This document shows, piece after piece, positions 44,190 through 53,166 of a stretch of DNA of 64,000 nt. Numbering within the stretch: the stretch's first letter is position 1; each line of letters opens with the position of its first letter. A model generated the notes under the pieces. The model worked only from the letters and a program-made list of their open reading frames with translations. It made no database searches and had not been told where the DNA came from. The DNA comes from CAVPMW01 sp963706515 (GTDB taxonomy: Bacteria > Chloroflexota > Anaerolineae > Anaerolineales > UBA4823): positions 62,001 to 126,000 of the forward strand of contig CAVPMW010000006.1 in assembly GCA_963706515.1 (NCBI GenBank). The letters run 5' to 3'. The position numbers and the translations under genes are program-made.

Positions 44190-44392
44190 TAAGTCTCCCA
44201 GACAGGTGCGCTCGCAGAGCTCGGGGAGATACGGCGCAGCCTCCCCTTTGCGCAGCACCGCGCCGCGTGGTAGAATGAAGACAGTACATTGCTCGGTGCA
44301 GCACCATTTCGCGCATTAGCGTGCTTTCAGTACGGGTAGAGCAATCAATCACTCAATCAATTCGATTATTTCCTTCGGGAGGTAGATGGTCT

Positions 44393-45280
44393 ATGGATCA
44401 GCAAGTTGCCACATTTGCGGTTAAAAAGGGTCTGGCGCAGATGCTTAAAGGTGGTGTGATTATGGATGTGGTGACGCCAGAGCATGCCAAAATTGCTGAA
44501 GATGCTGGCGCTGTGGCGGTAATGGCTTTGGAACGCGTCCCAGCGGACATCCGCGCCCAGGGCGGCGTGGCCCGCATGAGCGACCCGGAGCTGATATTAA
44601 AGATTATGGATGCAGTCTCGATCCCGGTAATGGCTAAATGCCGGATTGGGCATTTCGTTGAGGCGCAAATTCTGGAAGCCATCGGAGTAGACTACATTGA
44701 CGAATCCGAGGTGCTTACCCCAGCGGATGAGGCTCACCACATCAACAAGCATAACTTTCGCGTGCCATTCGTCTGCGGCTGCCGCAACCTGGGCGAAGCG
44801 CTGCGGCGCATCGGAGAAGGCGCCGCAATGATCCGCACCAAAGGCGAGGCAGGCACCGGGGATGTGGTCGAGGCAGTGCGCCATGCCCGGTCGGTGCTGG
44901 GCGATATCCGCCGCTTGCAGAATTTGCCGGACGAAGAGCTGATGGCGTTTGCCAAGGACCTGGGTGCTCCATATGAGCTGGTCCTGGAGACGCGCAAGCT
45001 CGGACGCCTGCCCGTCGTCAATTTTGCAGCAGGCGGGATTGCCACACCGGCGGATGCTGCTCTAATGATGCAGCTTGGCGTAGATGGCGTATTCGTTGGC
45101 TCAGGGATTTTCAAAAGCGGCAACCCTGCCAAGCGGGCTGCGTCAATCGTAAAAGCTACGACGCACTTCAATGATCCGTACATATTGGCCGAAGTGAGCC
45201 GCAACCTGGGAGATCCAATGGTTGGACGCCAGGTCACTGATATCCCGGAGGCCGAGTTAATTGCCAGTCGAGGCTGGTAG
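44393..45280 (+). CDS. pdxS: Pyridoxal 5'-phosphate synthase lyase subunit
   Basis: A 295-residue TIM-barrel protein. It has GGVIMDVVTPEHAKIAEDAG, the catalytic-region pieces VMALERVPADIRAQGGVARM and VMAKCRIGHFVEAQ, the active-site Lys context RTKGEAGTGDVVEA, and the end RQVTDIPEAELIASRGW. It builds PLP from ribose 5-phosphate, glyceraldehyde 3-phosphate and ammonia that PdxT supplies. The ATG at 44393 has GGGAGG upstream. pdxT follows 121 bases later. A longer upstream start is unlikely. The promoter region holds a GAAC-N4-GTTC site. Confidence 0.97.
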   Translation: MDQQVATFAVKKGLAQMLKGGVIMDVVTPEHAKIAEDAGAVAVMALERVPADIRAQGGVARMSDPELILKIMDAVSIPVMAKCRIGHFVEAQILEAIGVDYIDESEVLTPADEAHHINKHNFRVPFVCGCRNLGEALRRIGEGAAMIRTKGEAGTGDVVEAVRHARSVLGDIRRLQNLPDEELMAFAKDLGAPYELVLETRKLGRLPVVNFAAGGIATPADAALMMQLGVDGVFVGSGIFKSGNPAKRAASIVKATTHFNDPYILAEVSRNLGDPMVGRQVTDIPEAELIASRGW

Positions 45281-45401
45281 ACGGAAACAGTGCCAGGCTT
45301 AATAGATCATCCGCCGACAACTGACCTGAGGGGGATTTTTGCCCTGGCAAGCCGGCAGCTCGGGTCATTGACGGCGGAGTCCTTTTTGGTATGGCTTAAC
45401 G

Positions 45402-47009
45402 ATGAAAATAGGTATTCTGGCTCTACAGGGAGACTTTGCCGAACACGCGGCGATGATCCAGCGCCTGGGCGTGGAGGCAGTAGAGGTACGCCTGCCCGGG
45501 CAGCTGAGAGACCTGGACGGGTTGATCATCCCGGGCGGGGAGTCGACCACGATCGGAAAACTGGCTACGGAATATGAGCTGATGGACCCGCTGCGCGCCT
45601 TCGGTCAGCAAAAGGCGATTTGGGGTACCTGCGCTGGCGCCATCTTCCTTTCTAAAAATGCCAACCGCCAGCAGCCCTTGTTGGGTCTGATGGACATTAC
45701 CATCGAGCGGAATGCATTTGGGCGGCAGGTCGCCAGCTTCGAAGTCGACATAGAGGTGCCAGCATTAAAGCTGGTGGATAAAGCTAACCCGCCATACCAC
45801 AGCGTATTCATCCGCGCCCCGTTGATCGAAAAAATCGCAGGTACAGCGCAGGCGCTGGCCAGCCTGCCCGATGGGCGCATTGTTGCTGCCCAGCAGGGAC
45901 GGCTGCTGGCTACCTCCTTCCACCCCGAGCTGACGCCGGACGATCGTTTTCACCGGTATTTCCTGCTGCTGTCAAAGCAGTCTGCAGGGCAGTCTGCACA
46001 GCAGTCTGCAAGCAGTCTGCACAGCGGGCTGCGGGATCAGGCTGACATGGGCATCCGTCCGTTTGATTGGCGTGATCTGCAGCAGCTTCACCGCCACCGC
46101 CACCACAGCGTCTTTCTGTATAGCTCCCTGGTATTAACCCGCGGACCCTTGTTGGTGCCCGGAGCTCTGCTCTCCTATCTGGCGCCATCCATGGGCATCG
46201 TAACTGCCGCCGCGGAAGCGGAGAAGAAAAAAGAATTTTGCCTCATCGGTCAAATCATCCAAAGCAACGGATCACCGTACGCCTACCTGACATTCTTGAC
46301 CCCGGTAAGCGCCCTGGACTCGCCCCGGCTGCCGCTGCTGCTCGATTATTTAGCCGTGCAGGCAGGCGAGCACGGGGCGTTCCGTTTACTTGCGGACGTT
46401 GACGAACGCAACCTGGCTTTCGAGGCATTGCGCAATGCCAGCTTTGCGATTTACGCCAGGCAGCGGATCTGGCAGTTAAAAGGCGCTGAACGCAACCCTG
46501 CGTATCCCCCCGGCTGGCGGGTGGCTACGGATCAAGATGCTCTGGCTGTGCGCCACCTCTATAATGACCTGGCGCCTGGCCTCGTCCAGCAGATAGAACC
46601 GGTGCTGACTGAATACCCGCGTGGACTGGTATTTTGCCAGGATGATAACCTTCTGGCGTATGTAGAAATGAGATATGGCGGCAGGGGAATCTGGGCGCAG
46701 CCGTTCGTTCATCCCGATGCAGTTTCAATTGCCATCCAGCTGGGCGACCTGCTGCTCAACCTGCCTGGACGCCAATCCCGGCCTATTTACGTGTGTATCC
46801 GCTCCTATCAGTCCTGGTTGGAAAGCGTGTTGGAGGAGCTGGGCGCTGAGCCAGGCCCACGACAGGCAGTGATGGTCAAGCATCTGGCGGTTGCCCAGAA
46901 AGCGACGCGACCTTACGCCATACCCGCGATCGAGAGCGGACAGGCGGAGGTCACTGTGCCAATTTCACAGATGGAACCCGGAGATTATGGGACAACGAAT
47001 AACCGATGA
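45402..47009 (+). CDS. pdxT: PdxT glutaminase fused to a GNAT-like domain
   Basis: Residues 1-190 are PdxT, the glutamine amidotransferase that feeds ammonia to PdxS: MKIGILALQGDFAEHAAMI, GLIIPGGESTT, nucleophile Cys77 in WGTCAGAI, His174 and Glu176 in SFHPEL. A low-complexity joint, KQSAGQSAQQSASSLHSG, coded by four GCAGTCTGCA copies, leads at Met216 (46047, MGIRPFDWRDL) into about 320 residues that look like an N-acetyltransferase-like protein (RVATDQDALAVRHLYND, LLAYVEMRYGGRG). Most pdxT genes encode about 190 residues. The fusion could be real or could come from repeat slippage that removed a stop. It overlaps the next gene's start. Confidence 0.88.
   Translation: MKIGILALQGDFAEHAAMIQRLGVEAVEVRLPGQLRDLDGLIIPGGESTTIGKLATEYELMDPLRAFGQQKAIWGTCAGAIFLSKNANRQQPLLGLMDITIERNAFGRQVASFEVDIEVPALKLVDKANPPYHSVFIRAPLIEKIAGTAQALASLPDGRIVAAQQGRLLATSFHPELTPDDRFHRYFLLLSKQSAGQSAQQSASSLHSGLRDQADMGIRPFDWRDLQQLHRHRHHSVFLYSSLVLTRGPLLVPGALLSYLAPSMGIVTAAAEAEKKKEFCLIGQIIQSNGSPYAYLTFLTPVSALDSPRLPLLLDYLAVQAGEHGAFRLLADVDERNLAFEALRNASFAIYARQRIWQLKGAERNPAYPPGWRVATDQDALAVRHLYNDLAPGLVQQIEPVLTEYPRGLVFCQDDNLLAYVEMRYGGRGIWAQPFVHPDAVSIAIQLGDLLLNLPGRQSRPIYVCIRSYQSWLESVLEELGAEPGPRQAVMVKHLAVAQKATRPYAIPAIESGQAEVTVPISQMEPGDYGTTNNR
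45977..46021. repeat. Four copies of GCAGTCTGCA at the PdxT fusion joint
   Basis: Copies start at 45977, 45989, 46001 and 46012, spaced 12, 12 and 11 bases. The unequal spacing means copy-number change can shift the reading frame, so this may be how the two genes became joined. Confidence 0.9.
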
Positions 47010-48606
47010 TTTGCACGCACTGCTAGGCGTGCTTCCCCCGCAAGTTGCTCAGGCGGTCACCGAAGCGGATGATAACGACAACTTGCTGGAGGTTATCTTA
47101 GACCTTGGGCGCCAGCCGACCGCACGCTTCGTCCAGCGCGAAGTGACTCTCAGCGAGGACGAGGTTACTCATTCCGATATCGATTTTGTGGTTGAGAGGA
47201 TCGGCGTGTTCGACGCGGATAACCGGGCCGGTCTGGAGCGGACTCTTCACCGCATCTCAGCCATCCGCAACCGGCGGGCATACATTGTCGGTTTGACCTG
47301 CCGGGTCGGTCGTGCGGTTTACGGTACGACGGACATCATAAAAGACTTGATAGAGAGCGGTAAAAGCTTGCTTTTATTGGGCCGTCCGGGCGTGGGCAAG
47401 ACGACAATTCTGCGAGAAGCTGCCCGCATCCTGGCTGATTCCCGGCGCGTGGTGATCGTGGATACTTCGAATGAGATCGGCGGCGATGGGGACGTGCCCC
47501 ACCCGGCTGTGGGCCGCGCCCGGCGCATGCAGGTCGCCACGCCTTCGCTGCAGCATGAGGTAATGATCGAGGCAGTCGAGAATCACAATCCGGAGGTGAT
47601 CGTCATCGATGAGATCGGGCGAGAGCTGGAAGCCGCCGCCGCCCGCACGATCGCCGAGCGCGGAGTGCAGCTCATCGGGACAGCCCACGGCAACACGCTG
47701 GAAAACTTACTGCTCAACCCCACGCTTTCCGACCTGGTGGGAGGTATCGAAGCGGTCACGCTCTCCGACGAGGAGGCCCGCCGGCGAGGCACCCAGAAAA
47801 CCGTGCTGGAACGGCGCTCTCCTCCTACCTTCGATGTGCTCATCGAGATCCAGGAACGTGACCGGCTGGCGATCCATCGCGATGTGGCAGCGGCGGTCGA
47901 CGCGCTGCTGCGCGGTAATCCCTTGCCGCCTGAGATCCGCTATCGCACTATCGAAGGTGAGATCCGCATCGAGCAAGCGCCAGCCGCGGCGAGATCGATT
48001 GCCTCTCAGCAGGGGTACCGCCGGCAGGGGAATGGCGGCTACGCAGAGGGAGCCAGTTACCGCGAAGAACCCGGGGTCAAGCCTGAGCCGGGTGCAGTGG
48101 AGATGGCATTGGTCCGACCCGTGCGTGACCGCGGCCCGCATCAAACCGTGCGTATTTATCCCTATGGGGTCGCGCGCAACCGCCTTATTCAGGCCGCCAA
48201 GCGCCTGGGCGCGCCTGCGATCGTGGTCAATGACTTGAACGAAGCCGATCTCCTGGTGACGCTGCGCGCTTATTTTCGCAAGCGTGAGCATACCATCGTC
48301 GAAGCGGAGCGCCGTAATCTGCCCATTTATGTGCTGCGCGCCAACACACTAAACCAGATGCAGCAGCTGCTGAGCGAGCTGTTCAACCTGGACTCCGAAG
48401 GCTTCAGCGAGCCTGGTGTGGAGCCGGTGGTGCGCGAGACACAGCAAGCCATCCAGGCGGTGTTAAATGGCGAGCGTTGGGTGGAGCTCCCGCCGGCGGT
48501 AGCCTCGATCCGCAAGCTGCAGCACCAGATGGCGCGCCAGGCTAACCTTGTGTCCCATTCCTATGGGAAGGAGCCCTTCCGCCGGGTGCGGATCTTTCGC
48601 GATTGA
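46987..48606 (+). CDS. R3H-domain AAA ATPase (Ycf45/SpoIIIAA-like)
   Basis: This 539-residue protein starts at ATG 46987 (MGQRITDDLHALLGVLP) with GGAG upstream; it overlaps pdxT by 23 bases. Walker A is GRPGVGKTT (132-140), Walker B is VIVIDEIGRELEA, and TAHGNTLENLL follows, as in Ycf45 and SpoIIIAA ATPases. A middle region rich in charged residues leads to a second globular part, and the C-terminus has the single-strand nucleic-acid-binding R3H motif region (RKLQHQMARQANLVSHSYG). It probably acts on nucleic acid. It is unlikely to be tied to sporulation here. tmk follows in the same direction. Confidence 0.88.
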   Translation: MGQRITDDLHALLGVLPPQVAQAVTEADDNDNLLEVILDLGRQPTARFVQREVTLSEDEVTHSDIDFVVERIGVFDADNRAGLERTLHRISAIRNRRAYIVGLTCRVGRAVYGTTDIIKDLIESGKSLLLLGRPGVGKTTILREAARILADSRRVVIVDTSNEIGGDGDVPHPAVGRARRMQVATPSLQHEVMIEAVENHNPEVIVIDEIGRELEAAAARTIAERGVQLIGTAHGNTLENLLLNPTLSDLVGGIEAVTLSDEEARRRGTQKTVLERRSPPTFDVLIEIQERDRLAIHRDVAAAVDALLRGNPLPPEIRYRTIEGEIRIEQAPAAARSIASQQGYRRQGNGGYAEGASYREEPGVKPEPGAVEMALVRPVRDRGPHQTVRIYPYGVARNRLIQAAKRLGAPAIVVNDLNEADLLVTLRAYFRKREHTIVEAERRNLPIYVLRANTLNQMQQLLSELFNLDSEGFSEPGVEPVVRETQQAIQAVLNGERWVELPPAVASIRKLQHQMARQANLVSHSYGKEPFRRVRIFRD

Positions 48607-48630
48607 GCGCGCGCGGCTGGATAACTGCAA

Positions 48631-49275
48631 ATGTTCATTACGTTTGAGGGACCGGATGGGAGCGGGAAATCAACTCAGGCCAGGCGGGCAGTGGAATATC
48701 TGCGCCAGGCTGGCACTCCCGTTTACGGTACGCGTGAGCCGGGCGGCACGCCTATCGGTGACCAGGTGCGGGCAATCCTTTCGGATCTAAACAATTCCGA
48801 GATGGTGCCGCACGCAGAGATATTGCTGTTCCAGGCCTCCCGGGCGCAGCTGGTCGCCGAGGTCATCCGGCCGCACCTCGCTCTGGGCGAAGTGGTAATC
48901 TGTGACCGCTATGCCGATTCGACCCTGGCTTACCAGGGCTATGGTCACCAGATGGAGCTGGCAGAGCTGCGCCGGGTGGTCGCCTTTGCAACCGGCGGGT
49001 TGAAACCTGACCTGACTCTCCTGCTGGATATCGATGCTGAGCTGGGCTTAAAGCGGCGGGCGAAAGGCGGTGACTGGAACCGGCTGGATGCCTACGACCT
49101 TCCGTTCCACGAGCGGGTGCGCTGCGGCTATCTGGAGATGGCCAGGGCGGAACCCGAGCGCTGGGTGCTCATCGACGCCGCAGGATCGTCCGAGCAGGTG
49201 CAGCAAGCAGTGCGGGAGGTGATCCTGACCAGGCTGGCTGCTTACCAGGCCGCAGGGATGAAGTATGTAGCTTAA
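48631..49275 (+). CDS. tmk: Thymidylate kinase
   Basis: This 214-residue protein has the P-loop FEGPDGSGKST, the DRX motif in VICDRYADSTLAYQGYG, and TREPGGTPIGDQVR. The LID region KRRAKGGDWNRLDAYD places the Arg residues in the LID, like the E. coli type. It phosphorylates dTMP to dTDP for DNA synthesis. It starts 25 bases after the R3H ATPase and is probably in that operon. Its stop overlaps the convergent FmdB-type gene by four bases. Confidence 0.95.
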   Translation: MFITFEGPDGSGKSTQARRAVEYLRQAGTPVYGTREPGGTPIGDQVRAILSDLNNSEMVPHAEILLFQASRAQLVAEVIRPHLALGEVVICDRYADSTLAYQGYGHQMELAELRRVVAFATGGLKPDLTLLLDIDAELGLKRRAKGGDWNRLDAYDLPFHERVRCGYLEMARAEPERWVLIDAAGSSEQVQQAVREVILTRLAAYQAAGMKYVA

Positions 49276-49667
49276 TAGTCGAGGCCATCGCTCTCCATCC
49301 CGCCTGGACTTTCACCCAGGTCGGGAAGCGCCTCCTCGATCTCTTCGGGAGACTGACCGGCTTCCAGGCGGTCGACAACTTCATCGAATTCGGGTCCAAG
49401 CTCTTCACCCATCTCTGAGCCCATCTTTCGCATCATCTGTCCCAACGCCTTAGGATCGTCTTCAAGCCCCTCCAGGTCGCCAGGATCCGAGAAATCCTCC
49501 AGGCGGCTGTCCTGCGATCGAGCAATGCGCACCCGACCGATGCGCCGGGTCACGTGCTCGCTGCGGCAGTGCGGGCATTGCACCGGGGAAGTGCCGTATT
49601 CTGTATAAGTCATGAACACTTCGAAGCGTTTGTGGCATTCAAGACAGCGATATGGGTAAAATGGCAT
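49272..49667 (-). CDS. FmdB-family zinc-ribbon protein
   Basis: This 131-residue protein opens MPFYPYRCLECHKRFEVFMT and continues VQCPHCRSEHVTRRIGRV. The two CxxC pairs form the zinc ribbon of the FmdB/putative regulatory family. The acidic C-terminal half (MRKMGSEMGEELGPEFDEVV, EEIEEALPD) is common to Anaerolineae-type members as I recall them. FmdB has been linked to control of formamidase genes, but the family's general role is unknown. The ATG at 49667 is near an A-rich leader with GGAGA. Confidence 0.85.
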   Translation of the reverse strand: MPFYPYRCLECHKRFEVFMTYTEYGTSPVQCPHCRSEHVTRRIGRVRIARSQDSRLEDFSDPGDLEGLEDDPKALGQMMRKMGSEMGEELGPEFDEVVDRLEAGQSPEEIEEALPDLGESPGGMESDGLDY

Positions 49668-49802
49668 AAACGGTCTCCTTGAAAAGCGTGCAGGGACATT
49701 ATAATCAACACTGCTCGTTCATTGCAAATAGACCGTTGAGTGAGAAGGTCATCCCTGTAATTCCTGGAGGACCGGATCGCTCTGCACGCCGAGGAGGATG
49801 GA

Positions 49803-50425
49803 TTGGTTGATCTTGTTGAAGATAAATCGGGGGAAAAACAGCCGCTGCTCATCGTCATCTCCGGACCTTCCGGGGCGGGGAAGGATTCCGTCATCGATGA
49901 GATGAAGGTGAAGCATGTCCCCTTTCATTTCGTGGTGACGGCTACCACGCGCCCGCCTGCGCGGGGGAAACCGATGGAGTTGATTACATCTTTGTCTCCC
50001 CGGATAAGTTTGCTGAGATGATCCAAAACGATGAGCTTTTAGAGTACAGCTGGGTATACGATGCTTTCAAAGGCGTGCCTAAGGAGCAGGTACGGCAGGC
50101 ATTGGCGACGGGTAAGGATGTGGTGATGCGCGTGGATGTGCAGGGTGCCGCGAAGATCCGCCAGATCAGCCCGGGAGCATTGCTGATTTTCTTGACGGCA
50201 GAGAATGAAGAGGATTTGATCCGCCGGCTGAAACAACGCAGGACAGAGACGCCGGAGCAGTTCGACTTGCGCATTAAAACCGCGCGAGGCGAGCTCGAGC
50301 GGATGGATGAATTCGACTATGTAGTGATTAACCCGAGAGACCGCCTGGATAAAGCCGTAGATGCCATCCTGGCGATTATCGCCAGGGAGCATGCCCGTAA
50401 AGAACCCAGAAAGGTGGCGCTGTGA
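49803..50425 (+). CDS. gmk: Guanylate kinase, frameshifted
   Basis: The TTG start at 49803 follows GAGGAGG; the product begins MVDLVEDKSGEKQPLLIVIS. The P-loop is GPSGAGKDSV, and the GMP-binding region starts TATTRPPARG. One G seems lost from a five-G run (49963-49967); restoring it gives ETDGVDYIFVSPDKFAEMI and the rest of the enzyme: ELLEYSWVYDAFKG, VVMRVDVQGAAKIR and FLTAENEEDLIRRLKQR. It phosphorylates GMP to GDP in the cytoplasm. The stop overlaps the rhomboid gene's start (GTGA). The repaired length of about 207 residues is normal. Confidence 0.93.
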
Positions 50426-51216
50426 ACGATCCGCTGCCACCGCCGAATGAAGCGCCGCCATCCGACATAGGACCGGCCTCTCAACCTGGGGCGCGCGCAC
50501 AACAGGTCCAGGTGCAGCTTCCCCGCCATAGGCCGATCGTCACCTATGTCTTGCTCGGGGTGACTGTCATCGTGTACTTGCTGCAGTACGTCGGCCAGAC
50601 CACCCTGGGTGGAGATATCGTCGCCTATTACGGGTTGAAAGTAAACGACCTCATCCTGAGCGGACAGTACTGGCGCTTGATTACCCCCATGTTCTTGCAT
50701 GGATCAATCCTGCACCTGGGGGTTAATATGTACGCCCTGTATTTGTTTGGGCCGGGTCTGGAAAGCCAGTACGGGCACAAGCGCTTCCTGGTGCTCTACC
50801 TGCTGGGTGGTTTTGCCGGCAATGTGATGTCCTTCCTGTTCTCGAATGCTAACTCGCTGGGATCTTCTACAGCGATTTTTGGCTTACTTGGGGCAGAGGG
50901 GGTGTTCATCTACCAGAACCGCAAGATCCTGGGCGCCCGCGCCCAACGCGGCCTGATGGAAATCATCGTGATTGCCTTGATCAACTTCGTGATCGGATTA
51001 TCGCCAGGGATCGATAATTGGGGTCACCTGGGTGGGCTGCTGGGTGGGACGTTGTTCGCCTGGTTCGGCGGGCCACTCCTGCAGGTGGAAGGGGTTTACC
51101 CGAATCTCAAGCTGATCGACCGGCGAAAACCTAGCGAGGTCCTTTGGGCTGCGGTTGGGGTTTTGGTATTGTTCGGCGCGCTGGCTGCGGTCGCGATTTT
51201 TTATCGATTGAGGTAA
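50422..51216 (+). CDS. Rhomboid-family intramembrane serine protease
   Basis: This 264-residue protein has a Pro-rich cytoplasmic N-terminus, then six membrane helices. The catalytic Ser lies in LGSSTAIFGLLGAEG (usually GxSGAxFG; here Thr replaces the second Gly) and the catalytic His in NWGHLGGLLGGTLF. HGSILHLGVNMYALYLFGP is the typical L1/helix 2 region, with ESQYGHKRFLVLYLLGG. Rhomboids cleave within membrane helices of substrates, which are unknown here. The start is a GTG overlapping gmk's stop. The Ser-Thr substitution does not remove a catalytic residue. Confidence 0.9.
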   Translation: MNDPLPPPNEAPPSDIGPASQPGARAQQVQVQLPRHRPIVTYVLLGVTVIVYLLQYVGQTTLGGDIVAYYGLKVNDLILSGQYWRLITPMFLHGSILHLGVNMYALYLFGPGLESQYGHKRFLVLYLLGGFAGNVMSFLFSNANSLGSSTAIFGLLGAEGVFIYQNRKILGARAQRGLMEIIVIALINFVIGLSPGIDNWGHLGGLLGGTLFAWFGGPLLQVEGVYPNLKLIDRRKPSEVLWAAVGVLVLFGALAAVAIFYRLR

Positions 51217-51447
51217 ATATATCTGCGATCCGTAATCGTGATCCGTAATCGGATCGCCGAATTTTGGAAATATAACGCGCACAGGTAATTACCTGTCGCG
51301 AATTTTGATTAATGGCAATTCGGGATAACGGTTGGATGTCACTGCGAGCGAAGCGAAGCAGTCTCACCTTCATATGAAGCGATTGCTCTGGCGAGAAATA
51401 AGACCTTGTCTCACCATTACAGATCGCTAACCGGTACTCACGTTCTA
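51217..51447. repeat. Intergenic region with short dispersed repeats
   Basis: The direct repeat GATCCGTAATCG occurs at 51227-51238 and 51240-51251. ACTGCGAGCGAAGCGAAGC (51341-51359) with GCAGT is a small palindromic motif that I recall as common in Chloroflexota and other genomes. There is no gene between rhomboid and the crotonase. Confidence 0.5.
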
Positions 51448-52236
51448 TTAGGTAATTTCTAAATAGTTAGGGGGTCGCTTCTCCAGGAATGCTTGCAATC
51501 CCTCTTTATGCTCTGCCGCCCTACCGGCAGTCTCCTGGTTGTACGCCTCGTAATCCAGCACCTCTTCCAGGTTGGGCAGCAGCGCCCGGTTGAAGTTGCG
51601 CTTGGCCAGTCCCATCGCATGGATCGGACCCTGGGCGAGCTGCCTTGCCCAGGCAAAGGCTTGCGCGGCTAGCTCCTGCGCTGGAACGACCCGGTTGACC
51701 AGCCCCCAGGCCAGGGCTTGTTCGGCGCTGATCGGCGAGTTGCTGAAGGTAAACTCAGCCGCCCGCCCCTGGCCAATCAGGAGAGGTAAGAAGAGCGAGA
51801 CGCCCGAATCGGGAGCCAGACCGATTCCGCCGAAACCAACCACGAAACGGGACGTGTCCCCGGCAATCCGCAGGTCGCAAGCCAGGGCTATTCCCAGGGC
51901 TGCACCCGCGGCTGCTCCCGAGATGGCAGCCAGCACCGGTTTTTCCAGGCGGCGGATCTGGAGTATCAGCGGGTTGTAGGTGCGCAGCAGGTGCCGGCGG
52001 AAGGAGATTTCCTCCCCCGCCGGGTTCATTTCAGTCAGGTCTTGCCCGGCGCTGAAGACGTTGTTGCCGCCGGTCAGCAGCACGCAGCGCTGTTGGTCGT
52101 CTCGCTCGGCTTGTTTGAAAGCGGACTGCAGTCCGGCAATCATTTCCAGGTTGATTGCGTTGACTTTGGGATGGTTCAGGGTGATCTGGAACACACCCTC
52201 TTGTTGGCTGGTTAGAACAAGCTCGGAATCGCTCAT
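51448..52236 (-). CDS. Enoyl-CoA hydratase/isomerase (crotonase family, PaaG-like)
   Basis: This 262-residue protein has the crotonase core: ITLNHPKVNAINLEMI, VFSAGQDLTEMNPAG for the CoA-binding oxyanion hole, and AISGAAAGAALGIALACDLR. GIGLAPDSGVSLFLPLLIG carries an Asp (PDSG) where hydratases have a Glu, which suggests the isomerase or PaaG-like branch. The cofactor-free reaction acts on enoyl-CoA thioesters. It is read opposite to the fatty-acid-type genes at 53-55 kb. The substrate is unknown. Confidence 0.88.
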   Translation of the reverse strand: MSDSELVLTSQQEGVFQITLNHPKVNAINLEMIAGLQSAFKQAERDDQQRCVLLTGGNNVFSAGQDLTEMNPAGEEISFRRHLLRTYNPLILQIRRLEKPVLAAISGAAAGAALGIALACDLRIAGDTSRFVVGFGGIGLAPDSGVSLFLPLLIGQGRAAEFTFSNSPISAEQALAWGLVNRVVPAQELAAQAFAWARQLAQGPIHAMGLAKRNFNRALLPNLEEVLDYEAYNQETAGRAAEHKEGLQAFLEKRPPNYLEIT

Positions 52237-52251
52237 AGATTAAGGCGGGAG

Positions 52252-52623
52252 TTAAATCCCCTGGTCGTCATCCTCATCGCCCGGGTCATCTTCGTAGCCA
52301 AGCTCGATCTCGACTTCACCCTCAGCCAGGCGCACCCACAAGATCAGCAGCTGGCCATCCTCCGCGTCTACAAAACGAGCGGCGATGATCGGGGCTTCCT
52401 TTTTTAGCCCGTCGGAGCCACGATATTCCAGTGAAATCCCGTGCTGCTTGTGCCAGGCGCGATGACAGCGTTCGATCAATTCGGGCCCGTTGAAGGTGCG
52501 TAAGCGGGTAACTGCCACCTCCGCCAGGGATGGGCTCTCGTTCAGGCTGAGCGCCCACCCGTCATGCACGATATCAAATGAAGGAGGCGGACCTTCGATA
52601 ATCGTAATTTTCTCATCAGTTTC
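52252..52623 (-). CDS. Small acidic hypothetical protein
   Basis: The preferred start is ATG 52623 (METDEKITIIEGPPPSFDIV), nine bases after GGAG; a longer frame reaches 52653. The protein is 123 residues with a compact alpha/beta look (LAEVAVTRLRTFNGPELIER, LLILWVRLAEGEVEIELGYE) and a very acidic C-terminal tail. I do not recognise the family. It starts upstream of the crotonase on the same strand with a 15-base gap, so the two are probably co-transcribed. Confidence 0.6.
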   Translation of the reverse strand, partial: ETDEKITIIEGPPPSFDIVHDGWALSLNESPSLAEVAVTRLRTFNGPELIERCHRAWHKQHGISLEYRGSDGLKKEAPIIAARFVDAEDGQLLILWVRLAEGEVEIELGYEDDPGDEDDDQGI

Positions 52624-52806
52624 CATGGCACCAATACTCCGGTGAGGAATCATACCATAATCACGGGAGAGTAAATGGATTAGGAATTACACTTCGTCTT
52701 TCCTTTATCCCCTGGTCCCTCCCTGGGAGTCTGCCCCGGGGGAGCTTGCCTCCGGGGAGTCTGTCCCCCGGGGATACGGGTATAATGGGTTGTCAGGAAG
52801 GCCTGG

Positions 52807-53166
52807 ATGCATAAGCTGGTTATACTTTTCGAGCCGGTTGAGGACTGGCAGGTATTTGAGAAAGCCTGGCCTCAATTTTTACACCTGGTGGAGGCGATGC
52901 CCGGGCTGCGCAGTGAAGCGTCCAGCCAGGTTGAAGCATTTTTATTCGGAAGCTGCCATTATGTGCAAATGCACGAGCTGTTTTTTGATTCGCTCGATCA
53001 GGCGCGCACGGCGATGGCTTCCCATCAAGGACAGGTTGCTGGTAGAGTATTACAGACCATGACGGGCGGGAAAGTCAACCTGTTTATTGCAGAACATAAA
53101 CAGGATGACCTGAGCCACATCCAACAGTATACGGGGGCTGGCCCAGCAGGGAATACGGTTGAGTGA
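52807..53166 (+). CDS. EthD-like ferredoxin-fold protein
   Basis: This 119-residue protein has an N-terminal half MHKLVILFEPVEDWQVFEKA and the later pieces MHELFFDSLDQARTAMASHQ and GGKVNLFIAEHK, which match the pattern of EthD-type dimeric alpha/beta-barrel proteins. These occur beside degradation or polyketide genes and may have a small-molecule role. It precedes an M23-like remnant, an SDR and a crotonase on the same strand. The function in this cell is unknown. Confidence 0.65.
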   Translation: MHKLVILFEPVEDWQVFEKAWPQFLHLVEAMPGLRSEASSQVEAFLFGSCHYVQMHELFFDSLDQARTAMASHQGQVAGRVLQTMTGGKVNLFIAEHKQDDLSHIQQYTGAGPAGNTVE

